Below are positions 1 to 8,592 of a stretch of DNA of 64,000 bases, one piece after another (position 1 is the stretch's first letter; every line of letters starts with the position of its first letter). The translations under genes and the position numbers were made by a program. The stretch lies in contig NZ_JAAIXZ010000026.1 in NCBI RefSeq assembly GCF_010894435.1, positions 1 to 64,000 on the forward strand, written 5' to 3'. This DNA comes from Pyxidicoccus trucidator. Its GTDB lineage: Bacteria > Myxococcota > Myxococcia > Myxococcales > Myxococcaceae. The notes under the pieces were generated by a model, which was given only the letters and a program-made list of their open reading frames with translations, was not told the origin of the DNA and searched no databases.

Positions 1-966
1 GCCAGATTGGCGTCAGCCTCAGTGTCGCCACCCGCACCGAGCACCTGCCCCTCGACTTCGAGCTGTACCTGCCCGAGGGCTGGACCAACGACGCGGCTCG
101 CCGCCGCGAGGCCCGAATCCCCGCCGATGTCCCCTTCAAGACCAAGCCCCAACTGGCGCTGCAAATGATTGACCGGGCCGTGAAGGACGGTGTTCCTCCG
201 GGTGTCGTCCTGGCGGACACCGCCTACGGCACCTCCAGTCAGTTCCGAGCGCACCTGCGCTCGTTGGGCTTGCACTACGCGGTGGCGGTGGACCCCCAAA
301 CCACCGTCTGCGGGCTGGATGAAAAGGGGCGTCCCCGAGGGGACGCGCGGAGTGTTTCGGACCTGGCCCTGCGCATTCATGAGCGGGGAGGCTTCCGCCG
401 GTGCACCTGGCGCAAGGGCACCCAGGAGGACTTGTCGGCATGCTTTGCCCTGCGTCGAGTCATCGCCGCGGGCGTGCCCCAGCGCGAGCAGGAGCCGCTG
501 GAGCTGCTCATCGAGTGGCGGGACGATGAGCCCGAGCCCGCCAATTACTTCCTCGTTTCCCTGCCGGGGTTCAGAACGAAGAAGCAGCTCATCCGTCTGG
601 TGATGCAGCGCTGGAGAACCGAGCGCGTCTACGAGGACCTCAAGGGCGAGCTGGGGCTGGACCATTACGAAGGCCGCCGCTTCCCCGGCTGGCATCACCA
701 CGTCTCGGTAGCCCTGTGCTGCTACGCGTTCATCGTTGCCTAACGTGCGCGGCGTTTTCCCCCCTCGGCCCGAGGGGCGGTTGAAGCCCACACGCAGCCG
801 CTCCCGGCCTGAGCGCCACTTCCACGACAGCTTCATCACCGTACGGCTCGCCATGGCGCGCGTGATTGCCACCTGGCTGCCTCGCTGTCCCACCTGCCAC
901 CGCTCCAACCACCGACGCGCCTCACGCAGCCTGCCCGGTCTCCCCGTTCATCCCGCGGGCCCCTGA
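1..966 (+). pseudogene. IS701-type transposase, 5' truncated by window edge and decayed at 3' end
   Basis: The window opens inside a DDE transposase. The frame read from base 3 gives 246 residues before TAA at 741-743. LADTAYGTSS (the block around a catalytic Asp) and YEDLKGELGLDHYEGR (the Y-E-K type block with the catalytic Glu) are typical of IS701/IS4-like enzymes. The copy is broken. After the TAA the same frame still reads RARRFPPSARG, then meets a second stop at 810-812. The expected C-terminal part (RPERHFHDSF, LPRCPTCHR) continues in the next frame to TGA 964-966. A nonsense change plus a frameshift therefore separate the catalytic core from its C-terminus. The beginning of the gene lies outside the window. 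No terminal inverted repeat could be identified by eye. Confidence 0.8.
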
Positions 967-1002
967 TGCAGTAGTGTTAGCAGGAGCCGGAAAAGAGCCC
1001 TG

Positions 1003-1158
1003 GGCAACGCGGCCATCTTCGTGAGGCACGTCAACGGCGAGCTGCTTGCGCCGTGGAAGACGGACAACTGCCACGACAACAAGGACTACGCCGTCCTGTT
1101 CTACCCGGCCAGCGGCAAGGTCATCGTGCCGCAGGGCAACCACGGCTACGACTGGTGA
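1003..1158 (+). pseudogene. C-terminal remnant of an unidentified gene beside the IS element
   Basis: Directly after the transposase a frame without its own start codon encodes about 51 residues with ordinary myxobacterial codon use (GNAAIFVRHV ... VPQGNHGYDW) and ends at TGA 1156-1158. It looks like the tail of a gene whose 5' part was removed or displaced by the insertion element. I do not recognise the family. The frame is open upstream to about 967, but those residues (rich in Ser and Arg) do not look coding. Confidence 0.45.
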
Positions 1159-1315
1159 GTCGTGACGTCGGGGCGCCCGCGGCTTCACTCCGTGGGCGTT
1201 CCGATGCGTCCTTCCGGCGGGTGCGGCGTGAAGCCACGTTGTCATGGCGCCGCACCCGCTCCGTGGAAGAATGGCCCCGCCGGGTGGGCCTTCCGCCCAT
1301 CCGCCGGGAGCAGTC

Positions 1316-2326
1316 ATGTCGCTGTGGGGTTCACTGCGAAAGCACTTCTTCGGAGCACCTCGGGAGCCGGGACGGGTGGACCGCTTCGAGGTGGAGCCCG
1401 GAGGGCTGGTGCTGTTGACGATGCGCCACACGCTCCGCGTGCAGGGAGGCCCCGTAGAGTGCCGCTCGTACGTGACGCAGGGGCTCGCGGCGCATGGGCA
1501 GCACGAGATGGTGTTCACCCTGCGCGAGAACTCCGGCATGGCGGACGACGTCCTCCAGCAGAAGCTGGCCTCGCTCTTCGACCGCTTCCGGCAGCTGGCG
1601 AGCGAGGGCCGCACGGTGGACGTGGGGGATGTCACCATCTTCGGTGAGCACCGGCTGTTCCCGGGGATGCACGTGCTCTACACCCGGGCCTCGCCCATTC
1701 CCGGGCTGCCGGTGCCGCCGAGCGCGCTCGCGCTCCTGCTCATCACCGACAAGGAGCTGGAGCTGGTGCAGCGCTGCGGGCCGGCGAGGATGATGGCCGC
1801 GCTGGGCAAGGCGTACAGCCACTACCCCTGCCCTTCGTGGTCGGACATCCGCCGCCCCGAGCTGCCCGTGGAGGCCATCCTCGAGCAGAGCCTGCTGCCC
1901 CGGGTCAGCCACTCGCGCGTGTGGAGCGCGCGCATCGTGAAGCAGGACGCGGACATCGTCCTGCGCATCGCCCCCGGCCAGCACGCGCAGTTCCGCCAGC
2001 TCTTCGAGCAGCTCCCCGAGGAGACGCAGCCCTTCGCGCTGCTCACCGGGATTGATGACGCCGCGAACGGGTGTCTCGCCTGGGAGCCGGGGCAGACGGG
2101 GCCCGTCGCCATCACCCCGCCGGGAAGCACGGGAGACCGCATCAGCGGGTGCTTCCTCCTCGTCCTCCCGGGCATGGAGCAGGAGGAGGCGCGGCTCCAC
2201 GAGGACGGCTTCATCTGGAGCCTCTCGCCCGCGTCCTCGAAGGCCCTGTGGACCGCGCTGTGCGAAGGACAGGGACTCGCGCTGCTCGTCGGCGAGACGC
2301 GGCTGCGCGTGGAGTGGGTGGCCTGA
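1316..2326 (+). CDS. Hypothetical protein, 336 aa
   Basis: The ATG at 1316 is preceded by GGGAG and begins MSLWGSLRKHFFG. Upstream in-frame codons are Pro/Arg-rich and unlikely to be coding. There is no signal peptide and no clear membrane segment, so the product is probably cytoplasmic. It has the mixed alpha/beta composition of a globular protein, with a central stretch (about residues 100-150) rich in Pro and Leu. I do not recognise a family. It lies alone between the IS remnant and a convergent kinase gene whose stop is only 15 bases away, so it is probably monocistronic. Confidence 0.75.
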   Translation: MSLWGSLRKHFFGAPREPGRVDRFEVEPGGLVLLTMRHTLRVQGGPVECRSYVTQGLAAHGQHEMVFTLRENSGMADDVLQQKLASLFDRFRQLASEGRTVDVGDVTIFGEHRLFPGMHVLYTRASPIPGLPVPPSALALLLITDKELELVQRCGPARMMAALGKAYSHYPCPSWSDIRRPELPVEAILEQSLLPRVSHSRVWSARIVKQDADIVLRIAPGQHAQFRQLFEQLPEETQPFALLTGIDDAANGCLAWEPGQTGPVAITPPGSTGDRISGCFLLVLPGMEQEEARLHEDGFIWSLSPASSKALWTALCEGQGLALLVGETRLRVEWVA

Positions 2327-2341
2327 GGCGCCCCCGCATCC

Positions 2342-5224
2342 CTACTTCCGCCGCTTGCGCTCCGTGCGCGGGGACTTCTTCGTGAACTTCGCGGGCTTCA
2401 CCTGCTCCTCCGGCGGCAGCGACTCCAGCCACGTCCGCACCGCGTCCGCGCGCGGGGCCCGGCCGGACTCCTTGAAGAGTGCGCCGGCCTTCGCCGCCTC
2501 GGCCCGCGCCTCGGCGGGCTGCCCTTCCTTGTAGAGCGCCTGGGCCAGCGCGAAGCCGGACTCGCCCAGCGAGTCCTCCTCCGCGCTCGTGAAGGTCACC
2601 GCCTTGCGCAGCGGCTCCAGCGCGTCGCGCGTGCGCCCCAGCCCCAGCAGCGCCTGACCGACGCCGTCGTACGAGTAGTGGAGCTCCTCGTCGTCCGCCT
2701 CCAGTTGCTGGCGCTTCACCGCCAGCGCCTCCTCATAGACTTTCAGCGCCTCTTCGTAGCGCTTCAGTCCGAGCAGGCTCATCCCCTCCTCGTCGAGCGC
2801 CTCCGACAGCTTCAGGTGGCTGCCCCCGAGCAGTTCGCGGTGCAGGGCCACCGACGCGCTCGCATGCTCCAGCGCCCGGGGGAAGTCCTCCAACCCGCGC
2901 AGCGCCATGGACAGCGCCTGGTGACGCCGCGCCACGTCCAGGTGCCGGGCCCCCACGGCCGCCTCCGTCTGGCGCAGCGCTTCCTCCAGTACCTTCGCCG
3001 CCTCGGCATACGCGCCCATCTCCAGCAGCGTCCGCCCCAGCGTGAAGGTGACCCGCGCCCGCTTCGGATGCCCCGGCTCCAGCGCCCTGCCCAGCAGCGC
3101 CGACGCTTCTTCCAACTGGCGGCGCGCGTCCTCCGGCTGGCCCTGCATCAGCGCGAGGTTCGCCCCGTTCACCAGCAAATCACCCTCCAGCACCGCGTCC
3201 CCGCCCAGCCGCTGGAGCGTGGCCTTTCCCAGCCGCGCCCACCGCGTGGCGTGCTCGAAGCGCTCGCGCTCACCCTCCACGAAGAGCAGCTTGTTGAGGA
3301 CGGAGACCTCCAGCCGGTCCGCCCGCCCCACCTCCGCGTCGAGGACGGCCTGCTCCAACAGCCCCGCGCCCTGCTCCTTCTCCCCTTGCAGCGCCTGGAG
3401 CCACCCCAGGTGGAAGCGCAGCTCCGCCACCAGCGGCAGGTACCCCGTCGCCACCACCTGCGGCTCCAGCGCGCGTGCCTTCTCCAGCGCGAGCGGATAG
3501 CGGCTCGTGTCCAGCAGCGCCTTCACCTCCGACAGCCGGCCCTCCACCGCCTCCAGCTCCGCCCGCTTCGCCGGGTCCGCCGGACGCGGCTGCTGCCCGG
3601 TGAGCGCCTCCAGGTCCGCGCAGTCCTTCGGCGACGGCAGCGCGTACGCCGCGTCCAGCGCCTTCTCCACGCCCGCCTTCTCCACACCGGCCAGCGCGTC
3701 CACCAGCGCGTGCAAATCCTGCCGCCGCCGCTCCAAACACACCACCCGCTGGGACAGCAGCGCCTCCGTCTGCACCGCGTGCACGCGCGTGGCCTCACAC
3801 GCCTCGGTGTGCTGCCGCGCCCACGCGCCCGCGTACGCGTCCAGCACTCCGCCCACGCGCGCCGCCATGTCCGCCGCCAGCGGGCTGCCCGTGGCCGCGA
3901 AGGCCGACGTCACCCGCTGCCGCGCCGCCGGGCCCCAGCTGTCCGCGAGCAGCCCCTCCGCCCCCGCGCAGACTCGCGACTGCCACCACGCCACGCCACC
4001 GACGGCCGCCACCAGCGCCGCCGCGGCGATGGCGCCGCCCCCTGCCCTGCGACGCCGCGCCAGCGCCTGCTCCTGCGACAGCGACTCCAGCAGCGCCGCC
4101 ATGGACTCGAAGCGGCCTTCCGGCTCCAGCGCCAGCCCGCGCATCACCGCGCGCCGCACCCAGGCAGGCACCTTCGCGTCGCGCGGGGGCTCCTGGATGA
4201 GCTCCGGCGCCAGCGTGGGACGCCGCGGCGCCTCACCCGGAGCACCAGGGCCAGACGGCAGCGCCTTCGCGGCCCGCGACAGCTGCTCCGGGTCGAACGG
4301 GCGCGTCCCGAAGAGCGAGCGGTACAGCGCGGCGCAGAAGCTGAACTGGTCCGAGCGCGCGTCCACCGCGTCACCCCGGAACTGCTCGGGCGACATGAAC
4401 TGGGGCGTGCCCAGCACCACGCCCGCCTGCGTGAGCGGCTCGTACAGCCGCCCCGAGCCCTCCGACGCGGGCGACGGCTCTTCCAGCGAGCCCTCGTCCC
4501 GCCCCGGATTTCCCACCGGCCGCGCCAGGCCGAAGTCGGTGACGTAGACGCGGTGGTCGCGCCCCACCAGCACGTTGGTGGGCTTGAAGTCGCGGTGCAC
4601 CAGGCCCGCCGCGTGCGCAGCCTCCAGCCCCCGGCCCGCGGCGAGGTACGTCACCAGGATTTCCCGCCACGAGCGCGGCTTCGCGTGCATCCAGTCGCGC
4701 AGCGTGCCGCCCTCCACCAGCTCCATGGCGACGAAGACCTGGTCCTCCCAGGTGCCCACCTCGAAGACGGGGATGACGTTGGGATGGGAGATGCGGGCCA
4801 TGGCCTGCGCCTCGCGCAGCAGCCGCGTCCGCCCCGCCTCCAGGGCCCTGGCCGAGCCCGCCACGCGCAGCAGCTTGACGGCCACCTTGCGGTCCAGGTC
4901 CGGGTCATAGGCCGCGTACACCACGCCCATGCCGCCCTGCCCCAACACCTTCAGCGGGATGAAGCGGCCCACCTGCGCGCCCAGCGTCCGCGAGCGCGCC
5001 CGCGCCTGCATGGGCTCATCACGCCCGGTGTTCGGCACGCTGCGCGGTGGTGACTCGTCCCCGCCCGACACCGTCACCTTCGTCGGCGGCTCCGGCTCCG
5101 GGCCGGTTCCACGCGGAGCCCCCGTGTCATCTCGGTCGACCATGCGCGCCAGTGTAGCGGTGAAGTCCCGGAGCGCTGCTTCCCGCCGCGACGACTCATC
5201 GCCTCCGGGGTTTCCCTTACGCAC
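2342..5224 (-). CDS. Ser/Thr protein kinase with C-terminal TPR sensor region, 960 aa
   Basis: This is a Hanks-type kinase followed by one membrane helix and a TPR-rich extracytoplasmic part. Counting from GTG 5224, the Gly loop is GQGGMG at 95-100, the ATP-anchoring Lys lies in VAVKLLR (about K117), the catalytic loop is HRDFKPTN at 210-217 and DFG is at 230-232. GTPQFMSPEQ forms the activation-segment end. All essential residues are present. A membrane helix lies at about 395-415, and the remainder (about 560-930) is alpha-helical TPR repeats, presumably binding a ligand or partner. The start is uncertain: GTG 5224 has GGGAG very close to it, and ATG 5143 (residue 28) would also give a complete kinase. 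It diverges from the protease gene at 5332. Confidence 0.9.
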   Translation of the reverse strand: MRKGNPGGDESSRREAALRDFTATLARMVDRDDTGAPRGTGPEPEPPTKVTVSGGDESPPRSVPNTGRDEPMQARARSRTLGAQVGRFIPLKVLGQGGMGVVYAAYDPDLDRKVAVKLLRVAGSARALEAGRTRLLREAQAMARISHPNVIPVFEVGTWEDQVFVAMELVEGGTLRDWMHAKPRSWREILVTYLAAGRGLEAAHAAGLVHRDFKPTNVLVGRDHRVYVTDFGLARPVGNPGRDEGSLEEPSPASEGSGRLYEPLTQAGVVLGTPQFMSPEQFRGDAVDARSDQFSFCAALYRSLFGTRPFDPEQLSRAAKALPSGPGAPGEAPRRPTLAPELIQEPPRDAKVPAWVRRAVMRGLALEPEGRFESMAALLESLSQEQALARRRRAGGGAIAAAALVAAVGGVAWWQSRVCAGAEGLLADSWGPAARQRVTSAFAATGSPLAADMAARVGGVLDAYAGAWARQHTEACEATRVHAVQTEALLSQRVVCLERRRQDLHALVDALAGVEKAGVEKALDAAYALPSPKDCADLEALTGQQPRPADPAKRAELEAVEGRLSEVKALLDTSRYPLALEKARALEPQVVATGYLPLVAELRFHLGWLQALQGEKEQGAGLLEQAVLDAEVGRADRLEVSVLNKLLFVEGERERFEHATRWARLGKATLQRLGGDAVLEGDLLVNGANLALMQGQPEDARRQLEEASALLGRALEPGHPKRARVTFTLGRTLLEMGAYAEAAKVLEEALRQTEAAVGARHLDVARRHQALSMALRGLEDFPRALEHASASVALHRELLGGSHLKLSEALDEEGMSLLGLKRYEEALKVYEEALAVKRQQLEADDEELHYSYDGVGQALLGLGRTRDALEPLRKAVTFTSAEEDSLGESGFALAQALYKEGQPAEARAEAAKAGALFKESGRAPRADAVRTWLESLPPEEQVKPAKFTKKSPRTERKRRK

Positions 5225-5270
5225 GCTCCCGTGTCGTCGATTTCAAAACATCCGAAAACATTTCTATTCG

Positions 5271-5298
5271 GCAACCCGGGAAAGGCCGGGTCGATAAT
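5271..5298 (+). promoter_or_regulatory. Promoter-like motif GCAACC-N16-GATAAT
   Basis: GCAACC (5271-5276) and GATAAT (5293-5298) are separated by 16 bases and lie 34 bases before the ATG at 5332. The same pair, with a 17-base spacer, precedes the calpain-like gene and the 834-residue gene of this cluster. The -35-like half resembles the AAC-containing -35 elements of ECF sigma factors, but the sigma factor is unknown. Confidence 0.5.
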
Positions 5299-5331
5299 GC
5301 GGCAGGCGATGAGCGTCTGGGAGGGCCCGCC

Positions 5332-6342
5332 ATGACCGTGAACCTCAATGTCTTCACCGCGCGCGTTCGGGACGGCGCGCTCACGGGTCCTGTGAAGGTG
5401 GAGGCGCCCACGGTCATCGGGCCCCAGCCACTCCCCTCCGCGCCGCAGATGGGCCCGGTAGCGCCCCAGCGGTTCCAGGACACCTTCGAGGCAGCCTGCA
5501 CGAAGCGGGAGGACCTGCCCAAGCTGACGGTGCCCGACGCGCCGGGAACGACGGAGCTGCCGCGCCTGAAGGACCCGGCGCCAGTGAATGAGGCGGCCGA
5601 GGCCCAGGCCCAGAAGGGTTGGGAAACCGACGAAGAGGCCGTTGCCCAGACGACGGAGTCCGGCTGCGGCGAGGCGAGCCTGGCCTTCGTGAGCAAGGCG
5701 AGCCGCAAGGACAAGGCCGAGAAGGCGAAGGCCCGGTCGGAGGAGAAGGAGCTCCAGGAGGTCCGCGCCAAGGCCGAGGCCATCAACACGCCGAAGACCA
5801 CCGAGAAGAAGGTGGACGTCAACCTGGCCGATGGAGCCACCGCCGAGGAGATGGGCGTGGTGCTCGGGGAGATGGGCATCGACGTCACCGACGGCTACGA
5901 GTCCTACGACTCCAACGCCATGAGCGAGGCCTTGAAGCGGGGCGAGTTCGGGCTGGCCCTGGTGGACTCCAACGCCATCCTCAATGCCGCCCTGCCCGCC
6001 CACAAGCAGCGCAAGGAGCCCGGCGTGCTGCACTGGGTGACCATCGACGGCTTCAACAGCGGCCGCTCGAAGAAGGACTCCTCGGACGACCTGTACCGCG
6101 TGAAGGACCCCGTCAACGGCGAGTACTGGGTGTCCGCGAAGGACCTGGAGAAGGCCATCGAGCAGGGCAAGAAGAGCCACGGTGGCGGCGGGGTGCTCGC
6201 CGTGGAGAAGCGGAACGACAAGGACGTGGACACTCGGGAGAAGCGCGAGTCGCTCGCCGAGAAGAACCGCCGCCACTCGGCCTCGCTCGGCAAGGCGGGC
6301 GGACATGGCAGCCGGCGCATGAGCGTGGGCGAGTCCAGCTAG
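5332..6342 (+). CDS. Putative C39-like cysteine protease, 336 aa
   Basis: The ATG at 5332 follows GGGAGG with good spacing. The first ~100 residues are Pro/Ala-rich and probably disordered. The core contains QTTESGCGEAS (Q106, C112), matching the Q-x5-CGxAS nucleophile block of C39-like papain-fold peptidases. LHWVTIDGF (H234) and the Asp of VKDPVNGEYWV (D259) can complete a Cys-His-Asp triad. A charged helical insertion (about 123-165, KAEKAKARSEEKELQE) sits between Cys and His. There is no signal peptide, so export, if any, would need a dedicated secretion route. The gene is followed by a small protein whose paralogue follows the calpain-like protease. Protease assignment is by motif only, and a non-proteolytic papain fold is possible. 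Confidence 0.6.
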   Translation: MTVNLNVFTARVRDGALTGPVKVEAPTVIGPQPLPSAPQMGPVAPQRFQDTFEAACTKREDLPKLTVPDAPGTTELPRLKDPAPVNEAAEAQAQKGWETDEEAVAQTTESGCGEASLAFVSKASRKDKAEKAKARSEEKELQEVRAKAEAINTPKTTEKKVDVNLADGATAEEMGVVLGEMGIDVTDGYESYDSNAMSEALKRGEFGLALVDSNAILNAALPAHKQRKEPGVLHWVTIDGFNSGRSKKDSSDDLYRVKDPVNGEYWVSAKDLEKAIEQGKKSHGGGGVLAVEKRNDKDVDTREKRESLAEKNRRHSASLGKAGGHGSRRMSVGESS

Positions 6343-6458
6343 GACGCGCCGCGCGCCAGGCCGCCGCTGCCTCGAAGCCGGCCCCATGCTAGCCTTGGCG
6401 CCCTTGAACACGGGCGGCACGGTGCGTGCGCGCCCGTCCCGATTGGGGGGTAACCGAC

Positions 6459-6749
6459 TTGGATTCCGACACGCTGACGCTGACCCGCGGCCATGGCCCC
6501 CTGATGCTGCCGGAGGTGCCGCACCTGCGGCTGGCCAGCGGCAACTTCTGGCCGGAAGAGGTGGGGGGCGAGCTGACGGCGGGCCTCTTCATCATCGACA
6601 CCCGCACCTCGCCCTCCAAGCAGGAGCATGTGCGCGTGCGCCCGGCCCAGGTGGTGGAGGTGGACGGGGCCACCCTGGAAATCGTCAAGGTCGGCCCCTA
6701 CGAGGAGGGCGGCGAGCCCGCAATCCAGCTCCGGGTGCGCGTGCGCTGA
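6459..6749 (+). CDS. Small protein, paralogue of the 7902 lipoprotein, 96 aa
   Basis: It shares a clear pattern with the lipoprotein at 7902: LTxGHGPL, LRLAxGNFWxEE, DxRTxPxxQxHVRV and QVVE in the same order and spacing. It is probably a compact all-beta domain. Two starts fit. TTG 6459 follows a run of G's (6445-6450) and begins MDSDTLTLTRG. GTG 6426 would add 11 residues without creating a signal peptide. Stops at 6390 and 6405 exclude longer forms. No export signal is seen, unlike the paralogue. It lies 116 bases after the C39-like protease and may share its transcript. Being paired with a protease suggests a partner, inhibitor or immunity role, which is inference only. Confidence 0.65.
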   Translation: MDSDTLTLTRGHGPLMLPEVPHLRLASGNFWPEEVGGELTAGLFIIDTRTSPSKQEHVRVRPAQVVEVDGATLEIVKVGPYEEGGEPAIQLRVRVR

Positions 6750-6783
6750 GGCGCGGTGCGTCAGGCGCCAGCGGGCGGGCCGC

Positions 6784-6812
6784 GCAACTCCAGATCCGCC
6801 CGCTGCGATAAT
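6784..6812 (+). promoter_or_regulatory. Promoter-like motif GCAACT-N17-GATAAT
   Basis: GCAACT (6784-6789) and GATAAT (6807-6812) repeat the arrangement seen before 5332 and 13076. It lies about 70 bases before the calpain-like gene, leaving a longer 5' leader than at the other two sites. Confidence 0.5.
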
Positions 6813-6882
6813 CCAACATACCGTCGCGCGCCCTTCGGGCAGCCGCGGCCTGCTGCAATCGCGATTCGAGGGGGAAACAGCC

Positions 6883-7905
6883 ATGAGCATGAAGATCGGT
6901 GGGAACGACGGAGTCCGGGTCACCCGTAGCACCCAGGAGTCCACCGAGGTCGCCCCGACGCAGACGAGCCGCGCGGAGCCCCAGGCTGTCGCGAAGGAGA
7001 CGACGCCAGCGTGGGTCAACGCCCGCTCGCAGGACGGCATGCTGCCCCCCAACCGCGGGAAGCAGTTCGCCGCCGCGCTCGGTGGCGCCGTGGAGCAGAC
7101 CAGCAACGCCGAGGGCCCCAAGGACCCGAAGGCCATCAAGAACCCCAACGTCACCGGCACCTATGGCCCCGTGCCCAACAGCTCCCTGTTCGAGGCGGGC
7201 GCGGACGGCACCAAGGCACACTGGAATGACGTGCAGCAGGGCCAGATTGGCGACTGCTATCTGATGACGTCCATGGGCGCCATCGCCCGCGCCAACCCGG
7301 CGGCGCTCGAGAACATGATCAAGGGCCCGGACAAGGAAGGGGCCTACACCGTCACGTTCCACGAGAAGGACTGGCTCGGCCGCGACAAGACGGTGGACAT
7401 CAAGGTCAGCCCCGAGATGCTGCTCGACAAGAACAAGAACCCCATCTACGCCGGCACGCCGCAGGACAACGGCAAGGCGGAGCTGTGGCCGGCCGTCATC
7501 GAGAAGGCCTATGCCCAGTGGAAGGGCGGCTACAAGGACATCGTCTCCGGCAACAGCTCCGACGCCATGGAGGCCATCACCGGGAAGGACAGCAGCAGCT
7601 TCAACCCGGACAAGGCCACGCTGGCGGACCTGGACAAGCGCCTGAAGGCGGGCGAGGCCCTCACGGCCGGCACGCACGACGACATCAAGTTCCTGGGCAT
7701 CGACTTCAAGGACGGCACCGACGGCGCGGCCTACAAGGACGGCCGGCTGGTGGCGGACCACGAGTACTTCATCACCGGCGTGGACACCAAGGCCGGCACG
7801 GTGACGCTGCGCAACCCCTGGGGCGCCGGGACGCCCGACGTGGTGCTCACGGAGAAGGAGTTCCGCGAGTCCTTCCAGTACGCCAACAGCAACCCGACGA
7901 AGTGA
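6883..7905 (+). CDS. Calpain-like (family C2) cysteine protease, 340 aa
   Basis: ATG 6883 has a strong GAGGGGGA ribosome site. The calpain triad is intact: nucleophile C125 in GQIGDCYLMTS, H293 in VADHEYFITGV and N311 in LRNPWG. The first ~100 residues are polar and low-complexity, like those of the C39-like protein upstream. There is no C2-like or Ca-binding EF-hand domain and no signal peptide. Bacterial calpain-like proteases occur in scattered lineages, and their roles are largely unknown. The stop codon overlaps the GTG start of the lipoprotein gene (GTGA), so the pair is translationally coupled. This is the clearest biochemical assignment in the cluster. Confidence 0.85.
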   Translation: MSMKIGGNDGVRVTRSTQESTEVAPTQTSRAEPQAVAKETTPAWVNARSQDGMLPPNRGKQFAAALGGAVEQTSNAEGPKDPKAIKNPNVTGTYGPVPNSSLFEAGADGTKAHWNDVQQGQIGDCYLMTSMGAIARANPAALENMIKGPDKEGAYTVTFHEKDWLGRDKTVDIKVSPEMLLDKNKNPIYAGTPQDNGKAELWPAVIEKAYAQWKGGYKDIVSGNSSDAMEAITGKDSSSFNPDKATLADLDKRLKAGEALTAGTHDDIKFLGIDFKDGTDGAAYKDGRLVADHEYFITGVDTKAGTVTLRNPWGAGTPDVVLTEKEFRESFQYANSNPTK

Positions 7906-8315
7906 GGCGACGGGGCCCGCGCGGAGGACTCCTGCCCGGCCTGGCGCTCGTCGCCGGGCTGGTGCTGGCCGGGTGCGCGCGCGAGGCCCCTGCTCCCCGT
8001 CCGTCGTCAGCCCAGGCACGGGACGCGGAGGTCGTCACGCTGACGAGCGGCCATGGTCCGCTCCAGGTGACGCCGGACCTGCGGCTGGCCACCGGCAACT
8101 TCTGGCGGGAGGAGACGGACGGAGGCGTGCGTCAGCCCACCGCCGCGCTGTTCCTCTTCGACTTGCGCACCGGGCCGCCCAACCAGCGGCACGTGCGCGT
8201 GCACGCGGGCCAGGTGGTGGAGGCCGCGGACCAGGAGGTCGAAGTAGTGGAGGTGGTGGAGCGCGGCGACAGCGGACCGGAGCTGCGGGTGCGGCTGCGG
8301 AGTCGCAAACCGTGA
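7902..8315 (+). CDS. Small lipoprotein coupled to the calpain-like protease, 137 aa
   Basis: The start is GTG 7902, overlapping the protease stop. It gives RRRGPRGG, then a hydrophobic helix ending in the lipobox LAGC (residues 22-25), so the mature protein is lipid-anchored. The mature domain aligns with the small protein at 6459 (LTSGHGPL, LRLATGNFW, HVRV, QVVE). Translational coupling to a predicted cysteine protease and presence of a paralogue behind a second protease suggest a cognate inhibitor, carrier or surface anchor. I do not recognise a named family. The last ~150 bases of the gene are duplicated at 12858-13015, on the other side of the R-M island. Confidence 0.8.
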   Translation: MRRRGPRGGLLPGLALVAGLVLAGCAREAPAPRPSSAQARDAEVVTLTSGHGPLQVTPDLRLATGNFWREETDGGVRQPTAALFLFDLRTGPPNQRHVRVHAGQVVEAADQEVEVVEVVERGDSGPELRVRLRSRKP

Positions 8316-8321
8316 GAATTC
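8164..8321 (+). repeat. Direct repeat copy A (158 bp) flanking the R-M island
   Basis: The 158 bases covering the 3' end of the small lipoprotein gene and GAATTC just after its stop recur at 12858-13015. There are four substitutions and no gaps (154/158 identical by hand alignment). Similarity ends abruptly after GAATTC on both sides. Confidence 0.95.
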
Positions 8322-8592
8322 TCCCTCAAAGCGCGACGCTGCTGCAGCGCCCGTCAATGGCACGAAGCCGAAGCCTCTCGCATCGCACGACAGGCGAGCC
8401 GCAAGCTGCTCTTCTGGGATGCGGCTACTTTAAAGCGATCGACGCCAGTATTCTGGTAACTCATCCGCCAAGTTCGCGCCTCCACGTTGGCAGCCCAGCA
8501 GGACGTGGCGCCCGTACAGAGTAGCGCCGACGGAAAATCCGTCTCGCCGCCATTAGTGCATCTTACGACTTGTTGACCACAAGCGATGCTGC

